In this document: positions 24,701 through 33,162 of the stretch, in pieces
How positions within the stretch are numbered: the stretch's first letter is position 1
How the letters are laid out: each line of letters begins with the position of its first letter
Source: Actinomycetota bacterium
GTDB lineage: Bacteria > Actinomycetota > UBA4738 > CADDZG01 > WHSQ01
Reading direction: 5' to 3'
DNA: 48,047 bases
Assembly (NCBI GenBank): GCA_030448085.1
Contig: JAUJNU010000006.1
Coordinates: 1 to 48,047 of the forward strand
The notes under the pieces: model-generated
Databases searched by the model: none
What the model saw: the letters and a program-made list of their open reading frames with translations, nothing else
What the model was told of the DNA's origin: nothing
Position numbers and translations under genes: made by a program

Positions 24701-24706
24701 TAAACT
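24701..24706 (+). promoter_or_regulatory. Putative -10 hexamer for the PI-mannoside lipid operon
   Basis: TAAACT matches TAnnnT and lies ten bases before the ATG at 24717, predicting a leader of only about three bases. It would drive the run of overlapping genes from the CDP-alcohol phosphotransferase to the ABC ATPase. Confidence 0.4.
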
Positions 24707-24716
24707 GGCCCCTCAG

Positions 24717-25325
24717 ATGATCAATTCGAGACTTCGGAAGAATTGGGACAACTTGATGCGGCCCGTAGGCCGTTGGCTGGCCGTGACCCCGCTGTCCCCC
24801 AACGTCGTGACCCTCATCGGGGTGGCGATACAGGCGGGAGTGGCGGTCGCGATCATCGACGGGCGCCTTCTCCTAGCCGGCTTGGTAGCCATCGCGGGCG
24901 GGCTCGCCGACGGCCTCGATGGAGCCCTCGCCAGGGCCCGCGGCATCTCCAGCAAGTACGGGGCCTTCCTCGACTCGACCACCGACCGGCTCTCCGACGC
25001 CCTCCAGTTCGTCACCGTGGCCTGGCTCAACGGAATGACTCCCGACGTGCCGGACCACTCCACCCGGCTCGTCGCCGCGCTGGCTCTCGTCGCCCTCGTG
25101 GCCTCGTTCCTTGTGTCGTACGTGAAGGCGCGGGCCGAGGCCGTCGGCTACGACTGCAACGTGGGGATCGCCGAGCGAGCGGAGCGCATCATCATCATCG
25201 TGGTCGCTCTCATATTCGACGTGGTTGCGTGGGGGGTGGCGATCCTCGCGGTGCTGGCGACGATCACGTTCTTCCAGCGCATGTTCCACGTGAAGGCGCA
25301 ATCGAAGGAACCGGTTGCCTCCTAG
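24717..25325 (+). CDS. CDP-alcohol phosphatidyltransferase, phosphatidylinositol-phosphate synthase type
   Basis: A 202-residue membrane enzyme with six hydrophobic segments. The signature D-x2-D-G-x2-A-R-x8-G-x3-D-x3-D is complete: Asp65, Asp68, Gly69, Ala72, Arg73, Gly82, Asp86 and Asp90. It transfers a CDP-diacylglycerol phosphatidyl group to an alcohol; next to PatA- and PimA-like genes the acceptor is most likely inositol phosphate, as for mycobacterial PgsA1 (Rv2612c). No obvious ribosome binding site precedes the ATG, consistent with a near-leaderless transcript. The stop overlaps the next start region by 11 bases. Confidence 0.9.
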   Translation: MINSRLRKNWDNLMRPVGRWLAVTPLSPNVVTLIGVAIQAGVAVAIIDGRLLLAGLVAIAGGLADGLDGALARARGISSKYGAFLDSTTDRLSDALQFVTVAWLNGMTPDVPDHSTRLVAALALVALVASFLVSYVKARAEAVGYDCNVGIAERAERIIIIVVALIFDVVAWGVAILAVLATITFFQRMFHVKAQSKEPVAS

Positions 25326-26238
25326 GCCCGAGGGCGAAGGCAGGCTGATCCAGCTCGTCGCCTACGCCTACATAGGGGGGTCGTGGTTGGTCGGGATGAT
25401 GCCGGAAAGGCTGGCCTACGGGATCGCGCATGTCGCTGGAGGGTGGGCCGCCCGCAGGGACAGCTCCAGACGAAGGAACGTCGAGCGGAACCTCGCTCGG
25501 ATAACCGGCGAGCCGGCCGGCTCTGCAATGGTGCAGCGGTTGGTGGTCGATGCGTACCGCTCCTACGCCCGCTACTGGCTGGAGACCTTCCGGCTCGTGC
25601 GCGAGGGGCGAGAGTTCTTCCGGGATCGTTTCCGGGCGCCGACCGAGGACAACCTCTGGGGCGTGGTGAAGTCTCACGGCGGGGCCATCGTCGTCGTGGG
25701 GCACCTCGGCAACTACGACGCGGCAGGCGCCTGGGTCGGGGCGTCTGGCTACCGGCTGGTCACCGTCGCGGAGGTCTTGAAGCCGCGGCGGATGTTCGAC
25801 TTCTTCGTCGAGCACCGGGCGAAGCTCGGGATGACTATCCACCCAGCCGAGAAGGGCGTCACCTCCAAACTGGTCGAGGCCGTCAAGGGCGGTGCCGTGG
25901 TGGCGGTGCTCGCGGACCGGGATCTGAAGGGAACCGGGCCGGAGGTGACGTTCTTCGGGGAGCGGGTCACTTTCCCTCCGGGGGCCGCGTCGATCTCGAT
26001 CGCGACACAGGTGCCCATCGTGGTGGCCGGTGTCTATGGGGTCACCTGGCCCGACGGCAAGAAAGGCTGGGCCGCGGAGATCAGCGAGCGACTCCCATTG
26101 CCCGCGCAGGATGAGTCCGATGGGGTCGCTACCCTGACCCAGGCCATCGCCACCGAGCTCGAGCGGTGCGTTCGCAAACGCCCCGAAGAGTGGCACGTGT
26201 TCCAGCCCTTCTGGCTGGCGGATCGCCGCCCGGCGTGA
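25315..26238 (+). CDS. Phosphatidylinositol mannoside acyltransferase-like (LPLAT/HtrB family)
   Basis: A 307-residue lysophospholipid-acyltransferase-like enzyme. The catalytic motif HxxxxD is HLGNYD, His130 to Asp135; family features SSRRRNVERNLARI (51-64), LADRDLKGTGPEV and GAASISIATQVPIV follow. An N-terminal hydrophobic helix (LIQLVAYAYIGGSWLVG) suggests membrane association. In mycobacteria the equivalent gene (PatA) acylates the mannose of PIM1/PIM2 on the cytoplasmic face. The start TTG at 25315 overlaps the previous gene, and the stop overlaps the mannosyltransferase start as GTGA. Confidence 0.88.
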   Translation: MPPRPEGEGRLIQLVAYAYIGGSWLVGMMPERLAYGIAHVAGGWAARRDSSRRRNVERNLARITGEPAGSAMVQRLVVDAYRSYARYWLETFRLVREGREFFRDRFRAPTEDNLWGVVKSHGGAIVVVGHLGNYDAAGAWVGASGYRLVTVAEVLKPRRMFDFFVEHRAKLGMTIHPAEKGVTSKLVEAVKGGAVVAVLADRDLKGTGPEVTFFGERVTFPPGAASISIATQVPIVVAGVYGVTWPDGKKGWAAEISERLPLPAQDESDGVATLTQAIATELERCVRKRPEEWHVFQPFWLADRRPA

Positions 26239-27320
26239 GAGTCGCCATCGTTTGCCCATATGCATGGGACCTGTTCGGGGGCGTCCAGTCTCATGTCCGC
26301 GCCCTTGCCCGCGCGCTGCGCAGGCGCGGTCATGAGGTGACGGTTCTCGCCCCGTCCCTGAGACCGACGGGGTCCGCCCCGGAAGAAGACGGGGTCAGGC
26401 TCGTCGGACGTTCGGTGCGGGTCCCGGCGAACGGCTCCGTGGCCCCGCTTGCGTTCGGGGCGGGCGCGGCCGTCGCTGTCAAGCGGGTTGTGGGGGAGAT
26501 AGAGCCGGACGTCATGCACCTCCACGAGCCGTTGATCCCCAGCCTGTCACTCCTGGCGGTGAGGGGGAGCCGGGTGCCGATGGTCGGGACCTTCCACGCC
26601 TCCGCCGGGTCCAGCGTTGCCTACCAGGTGGCCAAGCCGGGCCTCACCAGGGCATGGAAGAAGCTCGATGTGAAGACCGCCGTGTCGGACGCGGCGAGAG
26701 ATCTCATCTCCCGCTACTTCCCGGGCGAATACCCGTTGACCCCGAACGGCGTGGAGGTGGCGAGGTTCTCTGAGGCCGACGCCGCGATCACGCCGACGAA
26801 GAAGGTGTTGTTCCTCGGCCGGATAGAACGCAGGAAGGGGCTCGAGGTCCTGATCCAGGCGATGGCGCGGTTGGATGACACCGGGGCGGAGCTCGTGGTT
26901 GCCGGAACCGGCCCCCGCGAGCGAGCCTGCGAGGCACTCGCCGAGCGCTTGCGGGTCCCGGCCTCCTTCATCGGGCGGGTCGAGGAGGCCGATCTCGCGA
27001 GTCTCTTTCGCGGAGCGTCCGTTTACTGCGCGCCCGGCCTCGGCGGGGAGTCGTTCGGGATCGTCCTGATCGAAGCGATGGCCGCAGAAGCGCCCGTTGT
27101 CTGCAGCGACCTTCCCGGCTATCGGGCCGTGGCCGAGCCGGCTGCGGTGCTCGTCCCCCCCGGCGACGCAGGGGCCCTTGCCGTTGCGATCCGACGCGTG
27201 CTCGAAGAAGGGTCGTTGGCGAGCGAGCTACGCACACGCGGTGCGGCGAGGGCGAGAGACTTCGATTGGGACCGGCTGTCGGGCGAGGTCGAAACGCTCT
27301 ATCGGAAGGCCATGGGGTGA
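26235..27320 (+). CDS. pimA: GT4 glycosyltransferase, phosphatidylinositol mannosyltransferase PimA-like
   Basis: A 361-residue GT-B glycosyltransferase. The N-terminal acceptor domain begins VRVAIVCPYAWDLFGGVQSHV, with the GGVQ loop typical of PimA. Further elements are VMHLHEPLIPS, TPNGVEVARF, FLGRIERRKGLEVL and, in the GDP-mannose-binding C-domain, GESFGIVLIEAMAAEAPVV with the EX7E pair. It should add the first mannose to phosphatidylinositol from GDP-mannose. The operon order (PIP synthase, PatA, PimA) supports this directly. The GTG at 26235 overlaps the previous TGA; a longer open frame upstream has no homology. The next gene again overlaps as GTGA. Confidence 0.9.
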   Translation: MRVAIVCPYAWDLFGGVQSHVRALARALRRRGHEVTVLAPSLRPTGSAPEEDGVRLVGRSVRVPANGSVAPLAFGAGAAVAVKRVVGEIEPDVMHLHEPLIPSLSLLAVRGSRVPMVGTFHASAGSSVAYQVAKPGLTRAWKKLDVKTAVSDAARDLISRYFPGEYPLTPNGVEVARFSEADAAITPTKKVLFLGRIERRKGLEVLIQAMARLDDTGAELVVAGTGPRERACEALAERLRVPASFIGRVEEADLASLFRGASVYCAPGLGGESFGIVLIEAMAAEAPVVCSDLPGYRAVAEPAAVLVPPGDAGALAVAIRRVLEEGSLASELRTRGAARARDFDWDRLSGEVETLYRKAMG

Positions 27321-28003
27321 GCGGCCCGGTCCTCGAGGGCCGCGCCCTCTGCAAATCCTACAGGCAGGGCGAAGAGCGGGTGCTGCCGCTCCGGGGGGTC
27401 GACATCAGCGTCGAGCCGGGTCAGTTCGTCGCTATAACCGGGGCGTCGGGATCCGGGAAGTCGACATTGCTCCACATCCTGGGAGCGCTCGACCGGCCGG
27501 AGTCGGGCGAGGTGTTTCTCGAGGGATCCCGGCTCGTCGACCTCGACGACGAGGCGCTTGCACTCGTGCGCAGGAGACGCATCGGCTTCGTCCTTCAGTT
27601 CTTCAACCTGCTCCCGACCCTCACGGCGGTCGAGAACGCCGCCTTCCCGCTCCTACTGGACGGAGTCTCCGACGCTCACTCGAGAGCACAAGCGCGCCTC
27701 GCCGACGTGGGTCTCGCCCCCCGCCACACGCACCGTCCGTCACAGCTCTCGGGCGGTGAGCAGCAGCGGGTTGCGCTGGCGCGGGCGCTCGTCACCGACC
27801 CCGCTCTCGTGCTGGCCGACGAGCCGACCGGCAACCTCGATGCGGCAACGGGAGCAGGGATCCTGGAGCTACTCAGAGCCACGGCGGACGGAGGCCAGAC
27901 GATAGTGATGGTTACCCACGACGAGCGAGCGGCCTCGATCGCCGACCGGGTGGTCCTCCTGCAGGATGGCCACCTGCAGGAGCTGCCCAAAAGGAAGACC
28001 TGA
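27317..28003 (+). CDS. ABC transporter ATP-binding protein, MacB/LolD type
   Basis: A 228-residue ATPase. Walker A GASGSGKST is at 42-50, the Q-loop is Gln94, LSGGEQQRVALARAL starts at 144, Walker B with LADEPTGNLD ends at 175, and the H-loop is VTHDE. The class pairs with FtsX-like permeases; the permease follows after about 220 bases on the same strand. The GTG start overlaps the PimA stop, so the ATPase belongs to the lipid operon, which suggests that it moves a lipid, lipoprotein or envelope component. The specific cargo is unknown. Confidence 0.9.
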   Translation: MSGPVLEGRALCKSYRQGEERVLPLRGVDISVEPGQFVAITGASGSGKSTLLHILGALDRPESGEVFLEGSRLVDLDDEALALVRRRRIGFVLQFFNLLPTLTAVENAAFPLLLDGVSDAHSRAQARLADVGLAPRHTHRPSQLSGGEQQRVALARALVTDPALVLADEPTGNLDAATGAGILELLRATADGGQTIVMVTHDERAASIADRVVLLQDGHLQELPKRKT

Positions 28004-28015
28004 GCCCCTGGGCTC
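28002..28015 (+). terminator. Weak stem-loop after the ABC ATPase
   Basis: GAGCC-CCTG-GGCTC forms a 5-bp stem with a 4-base loop overlapping the stop codon region of the ATPase. There is no T-run, so intrinsic termination is doubtful. The following 28016-28223 stretch holds no gene and only the putative promoter of the permease. Confidence 0.2.
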
Positions 28016-28210
28016 CTGCCGAGCCCTAACCCGGAAAAGGGTCCCCTACTCCGGGACGAGATCCAGTTCTGCCGAGCGTAGAGGGTCTCGAACCGATCGA
28101 TCCATCCTTCTCCCCAGTCTCGGCCTTCGCTGTGCTCGAAGCATAGAGATGACGTGGTTCGTACTGCAGGGCCGGCGCTGATAGGTGGCGATGTTCGACT
28201 GCGGAACCGG

Positions 28211-28216
28211 TACGTT
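28211..28216 (+). promoter_or_regulatory. Putative -10 hexamer for the FtsX-like permease (leaderless)
   Basis: TACGTT matches TAnnnT and is separated by seven bases from the ATG at 28224, which has no ribosome binding site. This supports 28224 as a leaderless start and separate transcription of the permease. Confidence 0.35.
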
Positions 28217-28223
28217 GGCGCAG

Positions 28224-30800
28224 ATGACCGCCTCCTCTTCTCTCCTTCGTCTCATCAACCTGCGACACCTCCTGAGGCGCAAGCTCCGCACCTCTTTGAC
28301 GGTTGCCGGCGTCGCGGCCGGCGTGGCTCTCGTGTTTTCGATCAGCGTGATCAACACGACGCTGTTGTCGTCCGTCCGTGCCAGCGTGGAAGAGCTGGCG
28401 GGCACGGCGGAGCTCGAGGTGGCGAGCGCGGGAGACACGGGCCTGGCCGCCGTCGTCGAGACAACGGTCGAGGCCGTCCCGGGTGTCGAGGCAGGGGTGC
28501 CGGTTGCCCGCGTCATGACCACGCTCGGCGAGAGGAGGATCTTCGTCCTCGGAGTCACGCCCGAGTTCACCTCCCTGTTCCCACCCGACGCCGCTCAGCA
28601 GCAGGGCGTGACGCTGGAGGGGGACTTCGGCCCCCTCGGCGGGGGGGTCGTGCTGGCCGAACGGGTGGCGGGAGAGGCAGGGGTGACCGTCGGCTCGAAG
28701 GTCGAGGTCGGGACGCCCGGGGGCAGGAAAGAGGTCGAGGTCACCGGGCTCCTGCGCGGCGCTTCCGTCGAATCACTGAACGGGGGGAACGTCGGGGTCA
28801 TGTTCCTGCCGACCGCACAGGCGATCTTCGAGCGCGGCCCGCGGATCGACTCCGTTTACGTGATCCTCGAGCCGGGCGCGACCGTTGCGGAGGTCGAGCC
28901 AGCGCTGGAGGCCGAGCTCGGCGGCGCGGGGATAGTTGGGCCGCCGGGTGAGCGGGGGAGGGGCTTCGAGCAGACGTTCGCTGCGCTGTCCACGCTTACC
29001 TCGCTGGCGGGGCTGGTCGCGCTCTTCGTAGCGATGTTCGTCGTTTACAACACGATGTCGATGGCTCTCGTCGAACGACGCAGGGAGATCTCGATGGCGC
29101 AGACCCTCGGCGCGACGAGGAAGCAGTTGCTCGCCGCCTTCATGGGGGAGGCGCTCCTCCTCGGCCTCCTTTCCTCCGCGGCGGGGATCGCCGCGGGCCT
29201 TGCTCTCGCCCGGGTGCTCGTGGGAAGGGCCGTCTCGCAGTACAGCATCCTTCCGATAACCGGCAGCGGGCCCATCGTCGTGCGGCCCGCGCATCTCCTC
29301 ATCGCAGCGAGCGGCGGGCTCTTCGTGTGCCTCGCCGGTGCCTACATCCCGGCCCGCCGGGTGCTCGGTGTCCTACCCATCGAGGCGCTCCGACCCGAGG
29401 CCAGCTACGAGTGGTCGGGCGGGAGCGGACGGATGCTTCGGGTCCGGTCTCGGCTCCTCTCGGGCGTCGTCGCAGTGGCTCTTTCGCTGGGGCTACTGCT
29501 CGTCTTCGCAACGATGCCGGAGCGGAAGTGGCTCGCCGCTTCGGGTCTCCTGGCGGGGCTGACCGGCATCACGTTCCTCCTGCCGGTGATCGTGCCGGTG
29601 GCCGTGAGACTAGTGGCCCCGGCCGTGCAGCGCCTGTTCGGCCCCCTCGGACGATTGGCTGCCGATGCTCTCAAGAAGAACCCCGGGCGGACGACGTTCA
29701 CGGTGGCCGCTCTGGTCCTTACCCTCGCGATGGTGGTCAGCGTCGGTGCCGCTCTCGGCTCCTACGAGGCCGAGATCGAAAAGCAAGCCCGGTTCTGGTT
29801 CGGCTCGCCGCTTTTCGTGTCCTCGGATTCGTTCAACGGGCTCGGCTCGGATCAGCCGTTGCCGGCGGCATTCGAGTCAGACATTGAGGGGGTGGAGGGG
29901 GTTGGACTCGCTTACGCCCAGCGGTACGGGTCGGTCGACATCAGGGGCCAGCAGGCGCTCCTTTATGCGCTCCCAGTGGACGAGGCTATGGAGGCAGGAG
30001 CGACCGATCGCCTCTCGGGATTCGAGGGGGACGAGACGGAGATCGTCGAAGGACTGAAGTCCGGGGGCGTGGTCGTGTCGCAGTTCACGGCCGACCACTA
30101 CGGTCTCGAGACCGGCGGCGAGATAGAGCTGCCCACGCCCTCCGGGCCTCGTAGCTTCCCGGTGGCCGGGGTGTTCCCCGACCTCGCCTCATTCGACTCG
30201 ATGTACATCGATCTCGATGTCTACCGCCGCCTGTGGCAAGACGACAAGGTCGATCGGTTCGCCCTGCAGCTCGAGCCAGGGGCGGACGAAGCGGTCATCA
30301 CCGCGAGGCTCGAGGACATGATCGCCGCAACGGGCGCCCCCGCAGAGGTGCTGACGAAGGGCGCATTGATCGAGTCGATCCTCGAGGCCATCAGGGGACT
30401 CTTCTCGATCGCTCGGGCGATCCAGCTCGCCGCTCTCGTGATCGCGGCCCTCACGATCGCCAACACGATGTTCACCGCCGTGATCGAGCGGAGGTGGGAG
30501 AGTGGGCTCACCCGCGCCCTCGGGATGAAACCCTCTGAGGTCCGCCGCACGGTGATGATCGAGGCAGCCGTGATGGGGGCCGTTGGGAGCGCAGGCGCGG
30601 CGCTGCTCGGCAGCATCCTCGGACTGCTCATGACTCGGATCATGGAGGTCCAGTTCTCGTGGAGCGTCACGTTCAGGGAGCCGTGGGCCCTCGTGGGTCT
30701 CGCCTGCCTCGGTGGAGTGGTCATCTCCGTGCTCGCCGGCGCCCTGCCGAGTCGTCTGGCGGCCCGCACCTCGATCGTCGACTCACTGCGGTACGAGTAG
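28224..30800 (+). CDS. FtsX/MacB-type ABC permease with two FtsX domains
   Basis: An 858-residue permease with a duplicated architecture. An N-terminal membrane helix (RTSLTVAGVAAGVALVFSIS) precedes a large extracytoplasmic MacB_PCD domain and an FtsX domain (FVVYNTMSMALVERRREIS, RKQLLAAFMGEALLLG). A second cycle follows from about residue 415, ending with ANTMFTAVIERRWE, MIEAAVMGAVGSAGAALLG and a final helix. This matches permeases that act on lipoproteins or antimicrobial peptides. Together with the ATPase upstream it makes a complete transporter. I choose the ATG at 28224; in-frame GTG at 28185 and ATG at 28191 are alternatives. Confidence 0.9.
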   Translation: MTASSSLLRLINLRHLLRRKLRTSLTVAGVAAGVALVFSISVINTTLLSSVRASVEELAGTAELEVASAGDTGLAAVVETTVEAVPGVEAGVPVARVMTTLGERRIFVLGVTPEFTSLFPPDAAQQQGVTLEGDFGPLGGGVVLAERVAGEAGVTVGSKVEVGTPGGRKEVEVTGLLRGASVESLNGGNVGVMFLPTAQAIFERGPRIDSVYVILEPGATVAEVEPALEAELGGAGIVGPPGERGRGFEQTFAALSTLTSLAGLVALFVAMFVVYNTMSMALVERRREISMAQTLGATRKQLLAAFMGEALLLGLLSSAAGIAAGLALARVLVGRAVSQYSILPITGSGPIVVRPAHLLIAASGGLFVCLAGAYIPARRVLGVLPIEALRPEASYEWSGGSGRMLRVRSRLLSGVVAVALSLGLLLVFATMPERKWLAASGLLAGLTGITFLLPVIVPVAVRLVAPAVQRLFGPLGRLAADALKKNPGRTTFTVAALVLTLAMVVSVGAALGSYEAEIEKQARFWFGSPLFVSSDSFNGLGSDQPLPAAFESDIEGVEGVGLAYAQRYGSVDIRGQQALLYALPVDEAMEAGATDRLSGFEGDETEIVEGLKSGGVVVSQFTADHYGLETGGEIELPTPSGPRSFPVAGVFPDLASFDSMYIDLDVYRRLWQDDKVDRFALQLEPGADEAVITARLEDMIAATGAPAEVLTKGALIESILEAIRGLFSIARAIQLAALVIAALTIANTMFTAVIERRWESGLTRALGMKPSEVRRTVMIEAAVMGAVGSAGAALLGSILGLLMTRIMEVQFSWSVTFREPWALVGLACLGGVVISVLAGALPSRLAARTSIVDSLRYE

Positions 30801-30832
30801 TTCTACCTCGAAGAGAAGGGCATGATGGAGGC

Positions 30833-31822
30833 ATGACCGCCCCGCGCCGCCGTCAGCTCCTCTCAGTTCTTCTCCTCCTTACGCTGACCGCCTGTTCCGG
30901 TGGGGGAGGCGAGGAGCCACGGACGCTGGTGATCACCTCCGAGGCGGGCGTGGAGACCGTGGCGGGGGCCGACGGGACCGACGGGGGAGAGGCCGCCCCT
31001 GGCCCAGCCAAGGACGAAGGCCGCGGAGGCAAGGGTGGCAAGGGCGACGGCGGTGCAGGCGGGCCCACGGGCGCCGGCCCAGGCGATGGAGAGCAGGGTG
31101 GAGAGGGAGGCAAAGGTGATGGGGCCGCCTCGGGCTCCGAGGAGGGACAGGGTTCCGGGCCCGGTAAGGGGAGCGGGGGCCGCGGCTCGGGCGATGGGGA
31201 TGAGGAGGCCGGCTTCACCTATCCCGCGGCCGGGACCTACACGTACCGCAGGAGCGGCTACCGGAAGATATGTGGCGGATCGGCCTGCGACAAGGAGAAG
31301 CTCCCCCAACGCCAGGACATCGTCACCAGGCTGACTCAGGAAACCGACTCTTCGGCGGTCGTGGTCAGCGAGGAGGAGACCGAGGACTCCTACTTCCGAT
31401 CGACCACCCGCTTCACCTCCGAAGGTGCGTTCGTCTTGGAGCTGCACACACGGTTCTCTTATGGAGGGTTCGAGTTCGAGGACACCTACCGCCCGGATCC
31501 GCCGGTCGCATCGTTGCGCTTCCCACTCGAGGTCGGCAACCGTTGGGCGGGGAGATGGAAGGCCGACGTCTCGGGCAGCTACAAGGCGCGCGTTCTGGCT
31601 CGCGAGGGAGTGGCTCTGCCGTGGGGGGACGTTCAGGCTGTGAAGGTCTTCTCCCACACCGAGTTCGAGGGCGACTTCGAGGGGTCCGCCGACACTACGG
31701 TATGGGTCGACCTGCTACGGGAGCGGTCCTGAAGAGCAAGGGCCACGTGCGTGAGGCAGGGCTTCGGCTCTTACGAGACCGAGTTCGTGGCGACCCTTAC
31801 GAAGGACCCGGCGCACAGGTGA
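30833..31822 (+). CDS. Lipoprotein with a long Gly-rich linker (3' frame breaks)
   Basis: The N-terminus MTAPRRRQLLSVLLLLTLTAC is a lipoprotein signal split as basic start, hydrophobic core and lipobox LTAC. Residues about 45-125 are a low-complexity linker of Gly with Lys, Asp, Glu and Ser, and the remaining 170 residues form a beta-rich domain (PAAGTYTYRRSGY, ADTTVWVDLL). The frame ends early at 31732, but the following sequence continues the protein in two other frames (VLKSKGHVREAG, then GFGSYETEFVATLTKDPAHR) and ends at TGA 31820-31822. The break is near 31725 with a second near 31755. The next gene starts inside this stop (GTGA). I do not recognise the beta domain. Surface-anchored binding or sensing is possible. 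Confidence 0.7.
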
Positions 31823-32464
31823 GCGAGTGGCCCGACTGGGTGCTGCGCCGCCTCGGTCCGCAGGGCCGGATCGGCTCCTAGTCTCCGTCGGTGGCGCGGT
31901 GCTCGTCGTGGTCGCGCTGGGCCTGTTCTTCAACCCGGTCGTCGGAGCCGCTCTCGGTGTGGCCGGGCTCGTGGCCCTGCGCCTTTTGTGGCCGCGCAGG
32001 AGAGGGGGAGGCGCGTTGAAGGGCCCGGTGCCCGGCGCCTAGAAGAGGGTGAGGCGCCCCGCCTCGAGAATGTCGTCAAGGGTCTCGCCGGGGACCGAGG
32101 GATGGAGCCGCCATCACTGTGGGTGATCGAGAAGGGCGGGCCCAACGCCCTCGTGGCGCGGGAGCAGGGACCGTCGATCGCGGTGACGCAGAGCTTGCTG
32201 GATGACTACACGAGAACCGAGCTAGAAGCGGTCGTCGCTCACTGCCTGGTGCGCCTCGAGCTGGGGCACTCCCGGGGGCAGGGGGTCCCGCCGGGCCCGG
32301 CGGAGGATGCACGGACGGCTGCCTTCACCCGTTATCCCCCAGGTCTCGCCTCCGCTCTTGCGAAGGCCGAGCCGAGGCCGGATAAGCCGGCCGGAGCCTG
32401 GATGGTCCCGGCCGTTGCACCGACACCGGTGCAGGAGCGCGTCGAGCTGGTGTCGGACCTCTAG
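31819..32464 (+). CDS. Membrane-anchored M48 (HtpX)-like protein without the catalytic Glu (frames broken)
   Basis: The protein is assembled from three frames. They are VSEWPDWVLRRLGPQGR (31819-31878), a transmembrane stretch GAVLVVVALGLFFNPVVGAA with a basic end (to about 32040), and a soluble part to 32464. The soluble part follows the HtpX/M48 pattern closely: LENVVKGLAG, PPSLWVIEKGGPNALVARE, IAVTQSLLDDYTRTELEAVVAH, then PAEDARTAAFTRYPPGLASALAKA. At the zinc motif HExxH the sequence reads HCLVR, so both the catalytic Glu and second His are missing. If correct, it is a pseudoprotease. Breaks near 31875 and about 32000-32040 resemble the other indels. It overlaps the lipoprotein stop. Confidence 0.6.
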
Positions 32465-32505
32465 CTTCGAGCAGCCCCTTCCGTCCCCTGCGGTGTGGGT
32501 TCGGC

Positions 32506-32511
32506 TAGCCT
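32506..32511 (+). promoter_or_regulatory. Putative -10 hexamer, leaderless start of the acetyltransferase
   Basis: TAGCCT (TAnnnT) is followed by six bases and the GTG at 32518, with no ribosome binding site between them, which fits a leaderless transcript. Confidence 0.4.
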
Positions 32512-32517
32512 GCAATC

Positions 32518-33162
32518 GTGAGAGAACAGCAGACCTTCCCGCCTGGTATCAGGGGGGACATCGCCCGTCTCTTCTCAGCTAAGGGAACCCATGGGGGCCG
32601 CCCCTCGGTTTGGCTCGCGCTGCAGCGGGCCATCACCCGACCCGGCCCCCTTGCCATCGCGCTCTACCGGCTCTCGCACCGCATCTGGGTAGCCGGTTTC
32701 GTGACACCGGCCGAGATCGTGTGGCGACTGAACCTGCTGCTTACGGGCGCGGACATACATCCCGGGGCCGAGATCGCCGGAGGCCTCCGGCTGACCCACA
32801 CGTCCGGGCTCGTGATCGGCAAGGGCTCGAAGATCGGCTCGAACGTGACCCTTCTTCACGAGGTGACGCTGGGGGGCTCCTCCCGCGGCTTCTTCGAAGA
32901 GGGGGCCGCGGACGGTTTCCCCGAGATAGGGGACGGCAGCAAGATCGCGGCGGGAGCGAAGATCCTCGGCCCGGTCAAAGTGGGCGCGGGGTCCTTCGTC
33001 GGGGCGAACGCGGTCGTCTCGCGCGACCTCCCCGAGGGATCGGTTTACACCCCGGGCCGCGACGCGGGCGATGTGCGAAAGCGGGTGGAGGCGCTCGAGA
33101 GGGAGCTGAAGGCGCTGAAAGAACTCCTGGGGGAGCGGCAGCCGGCCACTCCGGATGAGTGA
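32518..33162 (+). CDS. Serine O-acetyltransferase-like hexapeptide-repeat transferase
   Basis: A 214-residue left-handed beta-helix acetyltransferase of the CysE type. The helical start (LALQRAITRPGPLAIALYRLSHRIW) is followed by hexapeptide turns: GADIHPGAEIAGGLRLTHTSGLVIG, IGSNVTLLHEVTLGG, IAAGAKILGPVKVGAGSFVGANAVV. His in THTSG and LLHEV are positioned as in serine acetyltransferases. The C-terminus ends in a short coiled coil (VRKRVEALERELKALKELL) instead of the usual CysK-binding Ile tail. It would make O-acetylserine from serine and acetyl-CoA, though sugar or antibiotic acetyltransferases share the fold. The stop lies eight bases inside murJ. Confidence 0.8.
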   Translation: MREQQTFPPGIRGDIARLFSAKGTHGGRPSVWLALQRAITRPGPLAIALYRLSHRIWVAGFVTPAEIVWRLNLLLTGADIHPGAEIAGGLRLTHTSGLVIGKGSKIGSNVTLLHEVTLGGSSRGFFEEGAADGFPEIGDGSKIAAGAKILGPVKVGAGSFVGANAVVSRDLPEGSVYTPGRDAGDVRKRVEALERELKALKELLGERQPATPDE

